From Saccoglossus kowalevskii (lineage: Eukaryota > Hemichordata > Enteropneusta > Harrimaniidae): a stretch of 23,334 bases of DNA. Under the pieces are notes generated by a model. It had not been told where the DNA came from. It made no database searches and was given only the letters and a program-made list of their open reading frames with translations. Where the stretch lies: the NCBI RefSeq assembly GCF_000003605.2, contig NW_003119931.1:123824-147157 (forward strand), written 5' to 3'. This document shows positions 9,630-18,675 of this stretch, in pieces. The translations under genes and the position numbers were made by a program. How positions within the stretch are numbered: position 1 is the first letter of the stretch; each line of letters opens with the position of its first letter.

Positions 9630-11179
9630 TGATACAGCATCACCTTTTGCTGTTTTTAGTAAAGAGTTTACTTTTTTATTGAAAAATCTTCAAATAGTTT
9701 GTGTCCGTCATCTAATTGCCTTTAAATCTAATACTGCTTGTTTTATTGGCAAAGATTTCAGTGCTGACTGATTCCTCTATTACCTGTTAGGCAATGATAC
9801 CAACAACCATCTGTGTTTTTTCTATGGATAAAAGATTTCAGCTAAAGTGAAATATTTTTAACAGTAATTTACTGAAGTATTTGTGGGAGAATTCACTAAA
9901 GAAAATGTGTCAATTTTGGTGAATATCTTATTTGTCCTATTAGAAGCACATGTAAACCAACAATTGGATTTGTTGTATACAAAATCATTAAAATGTACCG
10001 GTACCTTAATTTGACTATAGAGAACACCTAATGTCTCTAATTGTAGTAAAGATGGCTACAATGTAAAACTATTTTTGTACTAAAGACAACACATAATACA
10101 ACATTTGGACATGTTTCTGCAAATTTGCACATGCTAAAAAAAAAATAAAAAATACCTCAAAATATTTAGTTTTCTTGTGGGGAAAATTACAAAATGTGGG
10201 AGGACTAATACGTGTACTGTAACTACATAACTATTCAGAATGTCACACCATTTTCTTATTCAGCTTTCAACTTCTGTTAAGATAAAATGTGTGCACTGTC
10301 TGTCACATGAGATATAGATATTAAGACTTTGTGACTCGAGCTGTAGTCTAATGAATCTTGAACTAAACAGGATTGCCAACAGAACACGTAATTCTTTTTG
10401 AAAGAGAGATTTTCCTTTTGAGCTTCCAAGAATGTACGTGAAGCGCATCTGGTTTATCTGCAGCTAATGGCTCAATAGAGTACTTTGTTTGAATGGGGAT
10501 AGAGAGAGAAAATAAAAGCGAGCTTAGATCATCTTTCTTGTTTCCAAATAGCTAGTCTCATAGGCTGGCTGCGTGTATGGAGAGAGAATACCAGTAGAGC
10601 CATCATAGAGACAGGTGGATTCAGACAGTATACTTGTTTATCCATGGCAATTGCACTGTGTTACAGATAGTAACAGTGACCTTTTACCTAAAATACTAAG
10701 ATTCATTAGTAGTATTATGTGCTGAAGCTCTCGACATATGAATCCCCGTCAGTTGGCAACGTGTCAAATTTTATCAGTTTAACCATTTTGATATGCAAAG
10801 TCCTCATTTCCGGAAAAATGATAAGAATTTGAAAAGGGTGCATCTTCAGATAAGTCTTGTCTCACAGCAATTTACTAGATTGAAAATTAGAATAGGAATT
10901 CAGAGAGTAACCATGCAAATGTTGTCTCAGGGCACCCATGTATGATCATCTTTAACTCTCTTTTAATACTTTTGTCACATTTAACAAACCTAAAAAACTA
11001 TTTTCTTATTTTTTCTTTTCCAGATCTGTAGGAAATGAGAAATTGATATCTATTTGGCTCAAAATGAGGGAAAATATTACACTAGCAATTTGAGAGGAAA
11101 ATGATGGTATCCTAACATAGTCACAAAGTTGTCTATTCTATCTTCTGATTGTTTCCAAATAAAATCTTTAAAATATTGG
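9630..11179. other. Intronic sequence without recognised genes
   Basis: It contains a POU-type octamer ATGCAAAT at 10913-10920. A textbook-looking acceptor (TTTTTTCTTTTCCAG, AG at 11022-11023) is present, but no convincing donor or homologous reading frame follows it. Confidence 0.45.
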
Positions 11180-11201
11180 GGGTCAGAGGTCATAGAGGTC
11201 A
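11180..11201 (+). promoter_or_regulatory. Triple nuclear-receptor half-site (DR1 plus DR3)
   Basis: GGGTCA (11180-11185), one spacer base, AGGTCA (11187-11192), three spacer bases, AGGTCA (11196-11201): a direct repeat with 1-bp spacing followed by one with 3-bp spacing. A fourth AGGTCA is at 11237-11242. DR1 elements are bound by RXR, HNF4 and COUP-TF-type receptors, and DR3 by VDR/RXR-type dimers. A diverged copy of the same neighbourhood appears at 12.87 kb, so the motif may have been delivered by a dispersed repeat. Function is inferred. Confidence 0.4.
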
Positions 11202-11392
11202 CTATACATCAAAATGGCATAAATATTTCTGCTGTGAGGTCAAGTTGTGTTTTGACCAAATTGAATCATGCAAGTCGGGAGATATCAAATGAAATCAGTT
11301 TACTGTACTTGCATAGTATTTTTAACATGCAATAATTTCTTAAACAGTGAATCTTGAAATATAACTACAACAAACAGGGTTGTCACTAATTA

Positions 11393-11410
11393 TTATGCAA
11401 ATTAGCATAA
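11393..11410. promoter_or_regulatory. Octamer motif inside a palindrome
   Basis: TTATGCAAATTAGCATAA: six-base perfect arms (TTATGC and GCATAA) around AAATTA, containing the POU octamer ATGCAAAT at 11395-11402. The symmetry could suit a POU-domain dimer; that is inference. Confidence 0.25.
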
Positions 11411-13523
11411 GATAAATAATTATTTGTGGCACTGAAGTATTTTTCTTTCGATTCTTGGGTAAAAAATCAGAGAAAATTATTATACAATGTTTAATTAATG
11501 AATTAATAATTATATTTATAAATTCCCTATTTTTAAAATGAATATGAGATGTTATCAATCATGTTTACTTTGCACACTTCAAATATGAACTATGATGCTG
11601 TGGCTTATTCCAGTATTAGTCCAATTTATAGTTTACCGATAGCTGACCCTAAAGGTAAGGGAAATGTAGTTATTAATGGAAAGAAAACTATTTTGATAGT
11701 ATTATTTGATTATTAATGTATCATGCAATATTTTGGTGCCAATATTCCTGGGCTGTCTATTGTCATCATGTTGTGTAAATTTTATACACATGGCATGAAA
11801 AAGGGATTTTGATAATTTCTGTTTAATCCCTCTTAAAGTAGCGGGGAAAAATGAGTATTAGTTTAATTGCAATTAGGGCATTCTTCACTAGTTACTAAGG
11901 ATGTAACTATGACAATATATATATTTTCAGAAAGCTGAGATATAGGTGAATAGTCGTGTATTTTTCATCTTACTATTTTCATGGGAGATTAAGCTACGAA
12001 AGGTCTTGTAAAACTCTCAAAAAAAATATATATTTTTGATGTGCCTGAGTCCGTTTCATAGATGTTGCCATTACAAACGTCTTGATAATTTGAAAATTTA
12101 GTTTGGTTGTGGTTAAACAGCTAATTTTTTATCAAATGTATTCCATAGCAATGATAGTTTATAACTATACCAGTATCAAGAAGACTGTTCCATGAACAGT
12201 TTTAGACTGTGGTAGAAACAAAATGAAACGAATGAAGCAATTGATGTTAACGTGGACAAAATGGTATATCAATTCATTCAAGACTTTTTATGTTTTACCG
12301 CTTCGTTCAGTATGAAAAATAAATTCATTTTCTTTTATCTGATATTTAGTCTGAATATGTGAACGTAAGCTGGAATGTTCACTATAACTGGGTTTTTGAA
12401 GATAAATTCAAATTGAGCACCAAATGCTCTAAATTTAGACCAAAGCTGAATGTAGTAATATGTTTTGGTTTTTATTTGTGATAAGTCCAAAATAAAAAAT
12501 ATATATATATAAGTAAATTACATAAAAATAATTTGGGTAGGAAAATTCATAAGAATTTGAATTATTAATTCTGTATAGTATGTATGACTGTATAATTTTG
12601 TCTGCAACTAAAGTATGTTGAATTTTTATTAAAAAAAAAAAATAATCAAAAAAAAAAAGTATGTCGGATTTACTGTAAAATGTTAATAATGAGTGTAAAA
12701 CATTTAAAATCAACTAATAATTCCCCTCCAGCTATGAACAATAATAATCATTTTGTTTATTTCATACTTTGAAGTCATGTTACAAGCTAGGTGTCAGTTT
12801 TTGTTTTTCTCTGTAATTTTAACTAAAAATACGATGACCTTTGTACCTTAAAATCTGAAGGAGTGGTGGGGTCATAGTTCACACTATACATACAGAGGAT
12901 GTGGAATATTTCTGTTGCACTGAAGTGTGAATGAACTTTAACCTATTAATATTGAGGTCATTTTAACTTTATCCAGTGGTTCGATCATATTTTAACTTTT
13001 TTGGGGCCTTCATTTCTCTCACTGACATTCTGATGTAACATTTTGCAAATAATTTTTGTTGATTTTGACCAAAACTTACATAATTTCTCATTGGCTACAA
13101 GGATTGGTGAAAAACTTTTGGAAAAAAAAAAAAATTACAGTTTTATTTTCTGGAAGATAACAAATGTTGATTTTGTCCCTCAAAGGATTAAAGAGATTTC
13201 ATAGATTTATTTTTCATTTTTAACCTTTTGGTTTTAATTCCTGCTTAATTATTCGTTTTACACCCAACGTTGTTGTGGTCACATGACTGAAATATGAATA
13301 TGACATTAATATCATGCTTTAGCATACACTTTAATGTACTCAGTATTAGCAGCTTATTCAAGATGGCTGCCTCCATGGTTGCCATTAGTTTGTGATTATC
13401 ATGATTTAGTCACCTCTCAATGCTAAGGGAAATTATCTACTCTCGACAGTAGAAATGTTGATTCCTAGTTTTTAATTTTCTCTTCATTTGTTCATCTCTT
13501 AATTTCATGAACCAATTACAAGA
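11411..13523. other. AT-rich intronic sequence with old repeats
   Basis: Long A and T runs occur at about 12620-12658 and 13121-13133. Segments near 12868-12940 and 12990-13100 resemble, in diverged form, sequence at 11178-11245 and 17120-17220. CAAGATGGCTGCC at 13359-13371 is a good match to the YY1 core. No exon is recognised. Confidence 0.45.
12990..13110 (+). repeat. Diverged dispersed repeat, copy 1
   Basis: TAACATTTTGCAAATAATTT, then TTTTGACCAAA, then AATTTCTCATTGGCTA match in the same order the segment at 17125-17222. The similarity is patchy with indels, consistent with an old interspersed repeat of unknown class. Boundaries are approximate. Confidence 0.45.
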
Positions 13524-13541
13524 CCCCCCCCCCAAAAAAAA
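13524..13541 (+). repeat. C10-A8 homopolymer junction
   Basis: Ten C residues directly followed by eight A residues. This is simple sequence and likely variable in length. Confidence 0.9.
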
Positions 13542-13918
13542 TACTGTTCTTCACTGAAAGGGTTGGATCAGTGTAAGTCTGATTTCCAGTTATGCATATA
13601 CTGTATTAATTGTTTTCTGCTATATGTATACTGTGAACTTGAATGTTATGACAATTCAACTGGAAAATTAGATTTAAATTACTTAGGGCTCACTCAACCA
13701 TTAATTCCAACTCTCTATTGCTGGTCCCCCCATTTTAATTGAGTTCACCTTTTAATTGTATACTCCTCTCTTCAGGACACGTATAGTTAACTGGAGGTAT
13801 ATTATCTAACTACAAGTGTTGGGGTTCAGGTTAGGGATAGGGGGGCCTTAAGGAACTCTTTCTGAAAATTAATTGGAAATTGTTAACATATAGAAATGAC
13901 ATGACATGTGTTTATGAT

Positions 13919-13948
13919 AGTGTCATTAAACACAGTGTCATTAAACAA
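13919..13948. repeat. Two tandem copies of a 15-bp unit
   Basis: AGTGTCATTAAACAC (13919-13933) is followed immediately by AGTGTCATTAAACAA (13934-13948). This is a recent small duplication. Confidence 0.85.
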
Positions 13949-14108
13949 CTGTCTGTTTTTCTGTTTTTGTGGGTGGTTGTCGGAAGGATGCATCTAATTC
14001 TGATGGGAAAAAAACAGCGTTTGAGTCTACATTTTCCGGAATGATTCTATTTGAAACATCTCCTTCCTCTATGTTACAGACCATGCCCTTTTATAAGAAT
14101 AGTTGAAC

Positions 14109-15495
14109 CAGCTGGATTGGCATAGTCTACATACCAAGCTTACAAAAAAAGAATCTATGTATGGGCAAAGGCACTTGATAAGAATGCCCCAGTTCTTAAC
14201 AGCTGTGTGTACACGAGATAGGCAAGTATACTGGACTTGGTTTCATCAGAAATTACAACCATTGATTACATCATTTCAAATAATACCCCTAAAATAAAAC
14301 GACCAACAACAACATTCTTTACAGCCGGAAATTACCAGCACTTTGAATCCAATGGTCTCACTTGACCTTTTTAAAGAGTTTTTTTAATTGATAAATTTGT
14401 ACAGTGACATGAATAGAAAGCCTATGCCCTAGACTATAGTCAGTATGATTGGACACTACTTTGACAAATTTTTACTAGGTAAATTACAGTTCTTGTTCTC
14501 ACCATGTGAAGGAATCAGTGTGGTCTCCCTTCAGGGCTTATAGACATACTTCACTAAGCATAGACTTAAACATGTGTATCTACCATATTGCAATCCCAAT
14601 TGCCATTTGACATTTGAAAAATATTTTAAAATGGCAAATTATATAGTGTTTATTTGTGGTGGTATTGTGAAACAACCACCAGTCTTATACCAGCAAATTC
14701 AAAGAATTATGTTAAAAAAATAATTAATTAGTTTTGCTTCCAAAAAATAATTAGATAATACAATACATGGCAGTCATTACCTGATTATTTTGGAATCATG
14801 ACCAGGCTTGAATCTTTGTCGTGGTGAATTATATTTTTTATTCACAGAATTGATTTCATTGTCCAGGAATGCATTTATTTCTAATTTGTAAATGAATAAG
14901 TATGTGATTTAGGCCATCTATGCTGTCTCAGTTTGGGCTATTAGAACAGTCTATGCCCCAGCTGATCAAGGAATCCCTGTTCTGCTCTTAAAACTCTAAG
15001 TATTGAAGGGTTCACCACACAACATGGTATGTGAAATTAATCACTGTTCCTTTGTGCATGTGGTTCAATAAACTCTCCAAAGATGGAAGGCAATTTTGTT
15101 AGAGAGTGTGAATTTTAGAAGTTTGTAAAGTAGGGACGATGGGAGAAAAAAAGCTATTGAAAATGGGGATGAATGAACCAGTACTTACCATTGTTCTCTC
15201 AGTGTTAGTACAGTAGTGTAGCCTAGGACGCAAAGATGCAGAGATGGAGGGTGGCCAGAGAAGAAATCTGGAAAATAAACAGAGTAAAATGGCTGTAGGC
15301 TCTCGAAAGTGAAATCACTGTATCAGCTGATGGCTGGAGTAACAAAAAACCTGACTGACAAGTTGTGGCTTAGTCAGAGGTATGATGAATGATGTATTGG
15401 GGAGTTGGCCAGTGATGGAAATACCCTGGTTGGCATATGCAGATTAGGGGGAAAAAAAACCAGCATGCCAGGAGTCTGTCTTACACAGCTGATCA
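14109..15495. promoter_or_regulatory. Cluster of CAGCTG E-boxes (candidate enhancer)
   Basis: CAGCTG occurs at 14109, 14200, 14959, 15324 and 15486, five of about ten in the whole window. Two of these extend to CAGCTGATCA, which also occurs inverted at 9277-9286. CAGCTG is the form preferred by several bHLH dimers, including myogenic and neurogenic ones. The block is less AT-rich than the rest of the intron and leads into the MEF2 hairpin at 16.25 kb. Regulatory function is inferred from site density only. Confidence 0.3.
15189..15267 (-). other. Cryptic exon-like segment on the minus strand
   Basis: Read on the minus strand, a strong pyrimidine-rich acceptor (TTTACTCTGTTTATTTTCCAG-like, AG at 15269-15268) is followed by 79 nt and a near-perfect donor, CAATG|GTAAGTAC. 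Two of three frames are open, but neither peptide is recognised. A further strong minus-strand donor (ATGCAG|GTAAGTAG, near 15733) lies about 460 bp upstream in that direction. This could be part of an antisense non-coding transcript, or a chance pairing of splice-like signals. Confidence 0.25.
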
Positions 15496-16081
15496 GCCCG
15501 AAAAAGGAGTGAATGCTGAGGTCTGTTAAAATTCCTTGCATAGTTGGTATTCAGACCATTCACGTCAGCAGTCAGTCTAGGCAACGATCCACTGTGTCAG
15601 ATTGCACTTCAGCTTCTGTGTCCTTTAATGCTGCAAACTCCACAGGGGTGAGCCATGAGGAGGCCTTGAGGCAAACAAAACTCAAACATATGTAAACTCA
15701 TAAAATATACACTAAACTCCCTCCCTACTTACCTGCATATCCCTGGGATAAAAACATGAAGAAAAACAATTTGAAGAATTTACTACAGAGGTCACCTTCA
15801 AGTTGGTTTCATTGAAGATGTTTCTGTAGCTTAAAATGATACAGATTCATAAATAATAAATAACAAGCATTGGACTTACAGTGCAGCAGCCAGTAGTGAT
15901 TTAAAAAAAAGAAGCGAAAAGCAAGCTAGCCGCTAAGTAATTTGAGATGTGGAGCCACTATTCTTCTGTTGAATTATACACACTCTGCCCACACACATGT
16001 CACATGGTTGCCACTTCTAAGTAAAACCCATTTATTTCCACGATATTCTACATACTGTTTTACTTACATATACACTGCCAG

Positions 16082-16137
16082 TCAAGCATTTGAAAAATGT
16101 CTATGGGAGGAGGAGGCTAAGAGTGAAGCATCTTCAG
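16082..16137 (+). other. Cryptic exon-like segment on the plus strand
   Basis: TTTTACTTACATATACACTGCCAG provides an acceptor-like end (AG at 16080-16081), and CTTCAG|GTATGTTT a good donor at 16138. The 56-nt interval has two open frames; one reads QAFEKCLWEEEAKSEASS. This is not MIB1 sequence, and 56 nt would shift the MIB1 frame if included, so it would be a poison exon or belong to another transcript. It may also be chance. Confidence 0.2.
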
Positions 16138-16250
16138 GTATGTTTTCTCGCCATATTTAGACACAGCATGCATATATAAAAAAAAAGCTCTGTATTTGCT
16201 GTCCGCAAGCTTCTACCATTGATGAACACCAAAATAGCAGCTCGACCCAG

Positions 16251-16308
16251 CTAAAAATAGACCAAACCATAAAGGGAAGGCAGTCCTTTGATTGGTTTCT
16301 ATTTTTAG
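16251..16308. promoter_or_regulatory. Hairpin with a perfect MEF2 site in each arm
   Basis: CTAAAAATAG (16251-16260) and its inverse CTATTTTTAG (16299-16308) are both perfect MEF2 consensus sites. They form the outer stem of an inverted repeat: 11 perfect base pairs at the base, an imperfect middle, AAAGG/CCTTT at the top, and a 9-base loop GAAGGCAGT (16276-16284). The structure could be a paired MADS-box enhancer element, a very small inverted-repeat remnant, or a foldback RNA. No TA-flanked terminal structure is seen. The middle also holds ATTGG, an inverted CCAAT core. Confidence 0.45.
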
Positions 16309-16418
16309 TCTGCATTCCTATTGTGCATCACATTCACACAGGAACTATCAGTGCCTCTTTTGCATGAGAATTTGGACTATTCCATTTTAGTCATAAGGGG
16401 TGAAAAGGTTGACAGCTT

Positions 16419-16427
16419 GCGTGGGCG
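16419..16427 (+). promoter_or_regulatory. EGR-type motif
   Basis: GCGTGGGCG exactly matches the EGR1/Zif268 nonamer. It lies about 110 bp from the MEF2 hairpin in a locally GC-richer stretch. A single nonamer is weak evidence of function. Confidence 0.3.
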
Positions 16428-16900
16428 TAATACTGCTGGCTATGTGTGGGCAGCTTTGGATGTTCGTTCTTGTCCTCGAAAAATTCTGCTTCTATGATGC
16501 TCTCAATAGGAATAGCAGAATGTGTACCTTTCAATGAATGGTTTTGTCGTGCAGGGGAAAAACTGAATGGGTTTTTAAGCTGCAGAGAGGTCAGTAAAAA
16601 TCATAAATATTTACTGAAATTAGTATGCGAGTGTCAGAAATGTTAGCCAATAGTAGAGCAGCTTTTGTTTTTAAGGTTAGTTTTAAGGCTTATTTCAGAA
16701 TCTTTTTTTTCCCTGTTGTGCTGTAGTGGTAAAAAATGATGCCCTCTATGTTAAGATCTTGCAGTTTGAATGACATGTGAGTATTAAGAACATTTTTAAC
16801 ATTTCAATGTCCTGCCATATAGGATTTGTGAAAAGGGGAAGGGGGGAAGGTTACTGATTAATATTCTCTTTGTAGTTTGCAATTCATACATCACATTGCA

Positions 16901-16919
16901 CAAAGATATGATATCTTTG
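16901..16919. repeat. Perfect 19-bp palindrome
   Basis: CAAAGATATGATATCTTTG: nine-base perfect arms around a single central G. The arm ends contain CAAAG/CTTTG cores like those of TCF/LEF sites and the centre contains GATA. TGACCT and AGGTCT follow at 16918-16923 and 16928-16933 as an everted pair of half-site-like sequences. Confidence 0.8.
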
Positions 16920-17119
16920 ACCTTAGGAGGTCTGCTATTAAATTTTTTTTATTAGCAACAACTGCTAAATCTTCTCAAGGAGTGTCATTGTATTTATTTC
17001 ATAAGTAGCTTTATTTTAATTACTTCCAGGTGGGACAAGGAATAGGAGTCACTTTTTCAACCATGTGCTCTGTACTAACTGGATGAATGGGGTGACCATT
17101 TTGAATGCCAATTTTTTCA

Positions 17120-17222
17120 AACTATAGTTGGTGCAACATTTTTCAAATTTTTATAAAATTTGTTACAACTTATTTGCTTATTTTGGACCAAATGGAGGTA
17201 ATTTCTCATTGGCTATAAGTTT
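17120..17222 (+). repeat. Diverged dispersed repeat, copy 2
   Basis: GCAACATTTTTCAAATTTTT, TTTTGGACCAAATGG and AATTTCTCATTGGCTA appear in the same order as in copy 1 near 12990-13110. Part of its right side (AAGTTTTGATCAAA) also recurs near 6659. Class and true ends are unknown. Confidence 0.45.
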
Positions 17223-17591
17223 TGATCAAAATTGTGTAGAAATATGAAAAATAAATATTGACTATGTATATGTATAGGTATTCAGAAGGTTAAATGATGC
17301 TGACATTTCTTCAAATTTAGCTGTGGGATGAAAGCAAAAAGATAGGAGGGAAAAAATGCCTAATACTTAATTTTGTGGTGTTCTTTAAAATGGTACATAA
17401 TTTAGATTACTTTTATTGATAACATGAACAACCTTTAGTATTAATGGAAATATTCTTGTTTGATACTAGTAAAAGAAAAAAAATCTGATTTTAAACTATA
17501 CTCAGTCTACTATATATAAACAATACAAAAATATCAATGTGTGAAACATTGAGGTTATCTAATAAGTGAGGTCTTTTTTATTCGGTCTGAA

Positions 17592-17775
17592 TATAATAAA
17601 ATCTGTATTAGAAGCCGCATCCCTAATAGAAGTCCCACCGTTTCTTTTTGTACAATTGAGAACCAAAAATTCACCATTTCTCATATGTGTAGATACTCTA
17701 ATAGAAGCCGCATCCCCTTGGTTGCATTGTACCATTTTAATAGAAGCCACGACTTCTAATACAGATTTTACAGTA
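17592..17775 (-). mobile_element. MITE-2 copy, inverted
   Basis: A 184-bp element with terminal inverted repeats: the left end contains AAAATCTGTATTAGAAGCC, and the right end, read in reverse, is TACTGTAAAATCTGTATTAG. Inside, the motif TTCTAT/TTCTAA (as GAAGCCGC or GCGGCTTC contexts) recurs several times. Reverse-complemented, it aligns along its full length with the copy at 18498-18675. TA at the right border fits Tc1/mariner-type insertion. The long open frames on both strands across it are repeat shadows; similar translated repeats may appear as spurious proteins in annotations. Confidence 0.88.
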
Positions 17776-17905
17776 GTTGTCAATAAACAAATGAAAATTA
17801 ATACATGAATTTAATACATCTCATATTATAGAGTAGCGATAAACTGATATCATAATATATTATTTTTAATTAGTAGTTTTTTTTCTCTCTTATTTTGCTT
17901 ATAGC

Positions 17906-17965
17906 TACCGTAAAATGTGGTAAATAAAAACCCAGTGAATATGCAAAGTTTACTGTAGAATACTT
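17906..17965. mobile_element. Possible small MITE remnant
   Basis: TACCGTAAA at 17906-17914 and TTTACTGTA at 17949-17957 form an imperfect inverted pair resembling the outer ends of MITE-2. TACTGTAGAATACTT at 17951-17965 matches the terminus of MITE-1. It may be a nested or solo terminal fragment; too short to be sure. Confidence 0.4.
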
Positions 17966-18091
17966 ATGTTGTTTTTTTTACAGGAAAGATAGTGAATATC
18001 TTTGTAATTGTCAAATCTGCAAAAATTGAACACTGAATATTTCTCCCTCTGTAGCATGTCTATCACATGTAACTATTTTTGTCCATATACC

Positions 18092-18206
18092 AGTACCACA
18101 TTGTTGGTTTGGGGCAGATTGAATCAAATCCACAACCTCCCTAACACCTCAGTATCACATTGTTAGTTTGGGGCAGATTGAATCAAATCCACAACCTCCC
18201 TAACAC
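18092..18206. repeat. 59-bp tandem duplication
   Basis: Unit 1 (18092-18150) and unit 2 (18151-18206) share AGTA(C/T)CACATTGTT, TTTGGGGCAGATTGAATCAA and ATCCACAACCTCCCTAACAC, with two substitutions. The duplication is recent and lies between the two MITE-2 copies. Confidence 0.95.
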
Positions 18207-18497
18207 AAAGTTAAACTTTACGTTATTAGTTTTAAGATCATTGACTTATTTAACAAAGTACTAACTATAAAGAGTGGATAACTGTTGATTGAAGTTCATT
18301 GTACATTAAATGGCCTAATTATGGGACACTGTAAATATTTCATGTACATTTTCCCATGCTTCATGTTACAATACATGATATACTTCATATGCTAAGGTCA
18401 ACTGTGATTTGTCAGATGACATTTTTTTCTTCTTTTTTTTTGCCTCATGTTGTGTTCACTATGGTCCTACATTCTGGTAAGACTTCCAAACACATGG

Positions 18498-18675
18498 TAC
18501 AGTAAAATCTGTATTAGAGGCTTCTATTAAAATGGTACAATGCAACCGAGGGGAGGCGGCTTCTATTACAGCATCTACACATATGAGAAATGATGAATTT
18601 TTGGTTCTCAATTGTTCAAAAAAAATGGGTGCGACTTCTATTCGGGATGAGGCTTCTAATACAGATTTTACGGTA
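18498..18675 (+). mobile_element. MITE-2 copy, forward
   Basis: A 178-bp element bounded by TA. The left terminus is CAGTAAAATCTGTATTAGA, and the right terminus in reverse is CCGTAAAATCTGTATTAGA. The interior includes AAAATGGTACAATGCAACC and ATCTACACATATGAGAAATG, shared with the inverted copy at 17.6 kb. The CAGT-like termini and TA flanks suggest a Tc1/mariner-mobilised non-autonomous element. It encodes nothing. Confidence 0.9.

Larger units (their letters stand above)
16428..17591. other. Intronic sequence without recognised genes
   Basis: It contains a perfect 19-bp palindrome at 16901-16919 and a diverged dispersed repeat near 17120-17222. An open frame at 16446-16646 has no recognisable family and no splice context tying it to MIB1. 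Confidence 0.45.

Noticed and set aside
10997-11110. Strong-looking acceptor with AG at 11022-11023
   Set aside because: The following sequence has no MIB1-like or recognised peptide and no good donor before the stops, so it is treated as a decoy.
13821-13845. Possible G-quadruplex (G4, G2, G3, G6 runs)
   Set aside because: One of the four runs has only two G residues, so it does not fit the standard four-run pattern.
16168-16185. TATA-box-like CATATATAAAA
   Set aside because: TATA-like strings are frequent in this AT-rich sequence, and no initiator or following gene supports a promoter.
17559-17808. Open frames on both strands at 17.6 kb
   Set aside because: They coincide with the MITE-2 copy, which has terminal inverted repeats and internal sub-repeats, so they are non-coding transposon translations.
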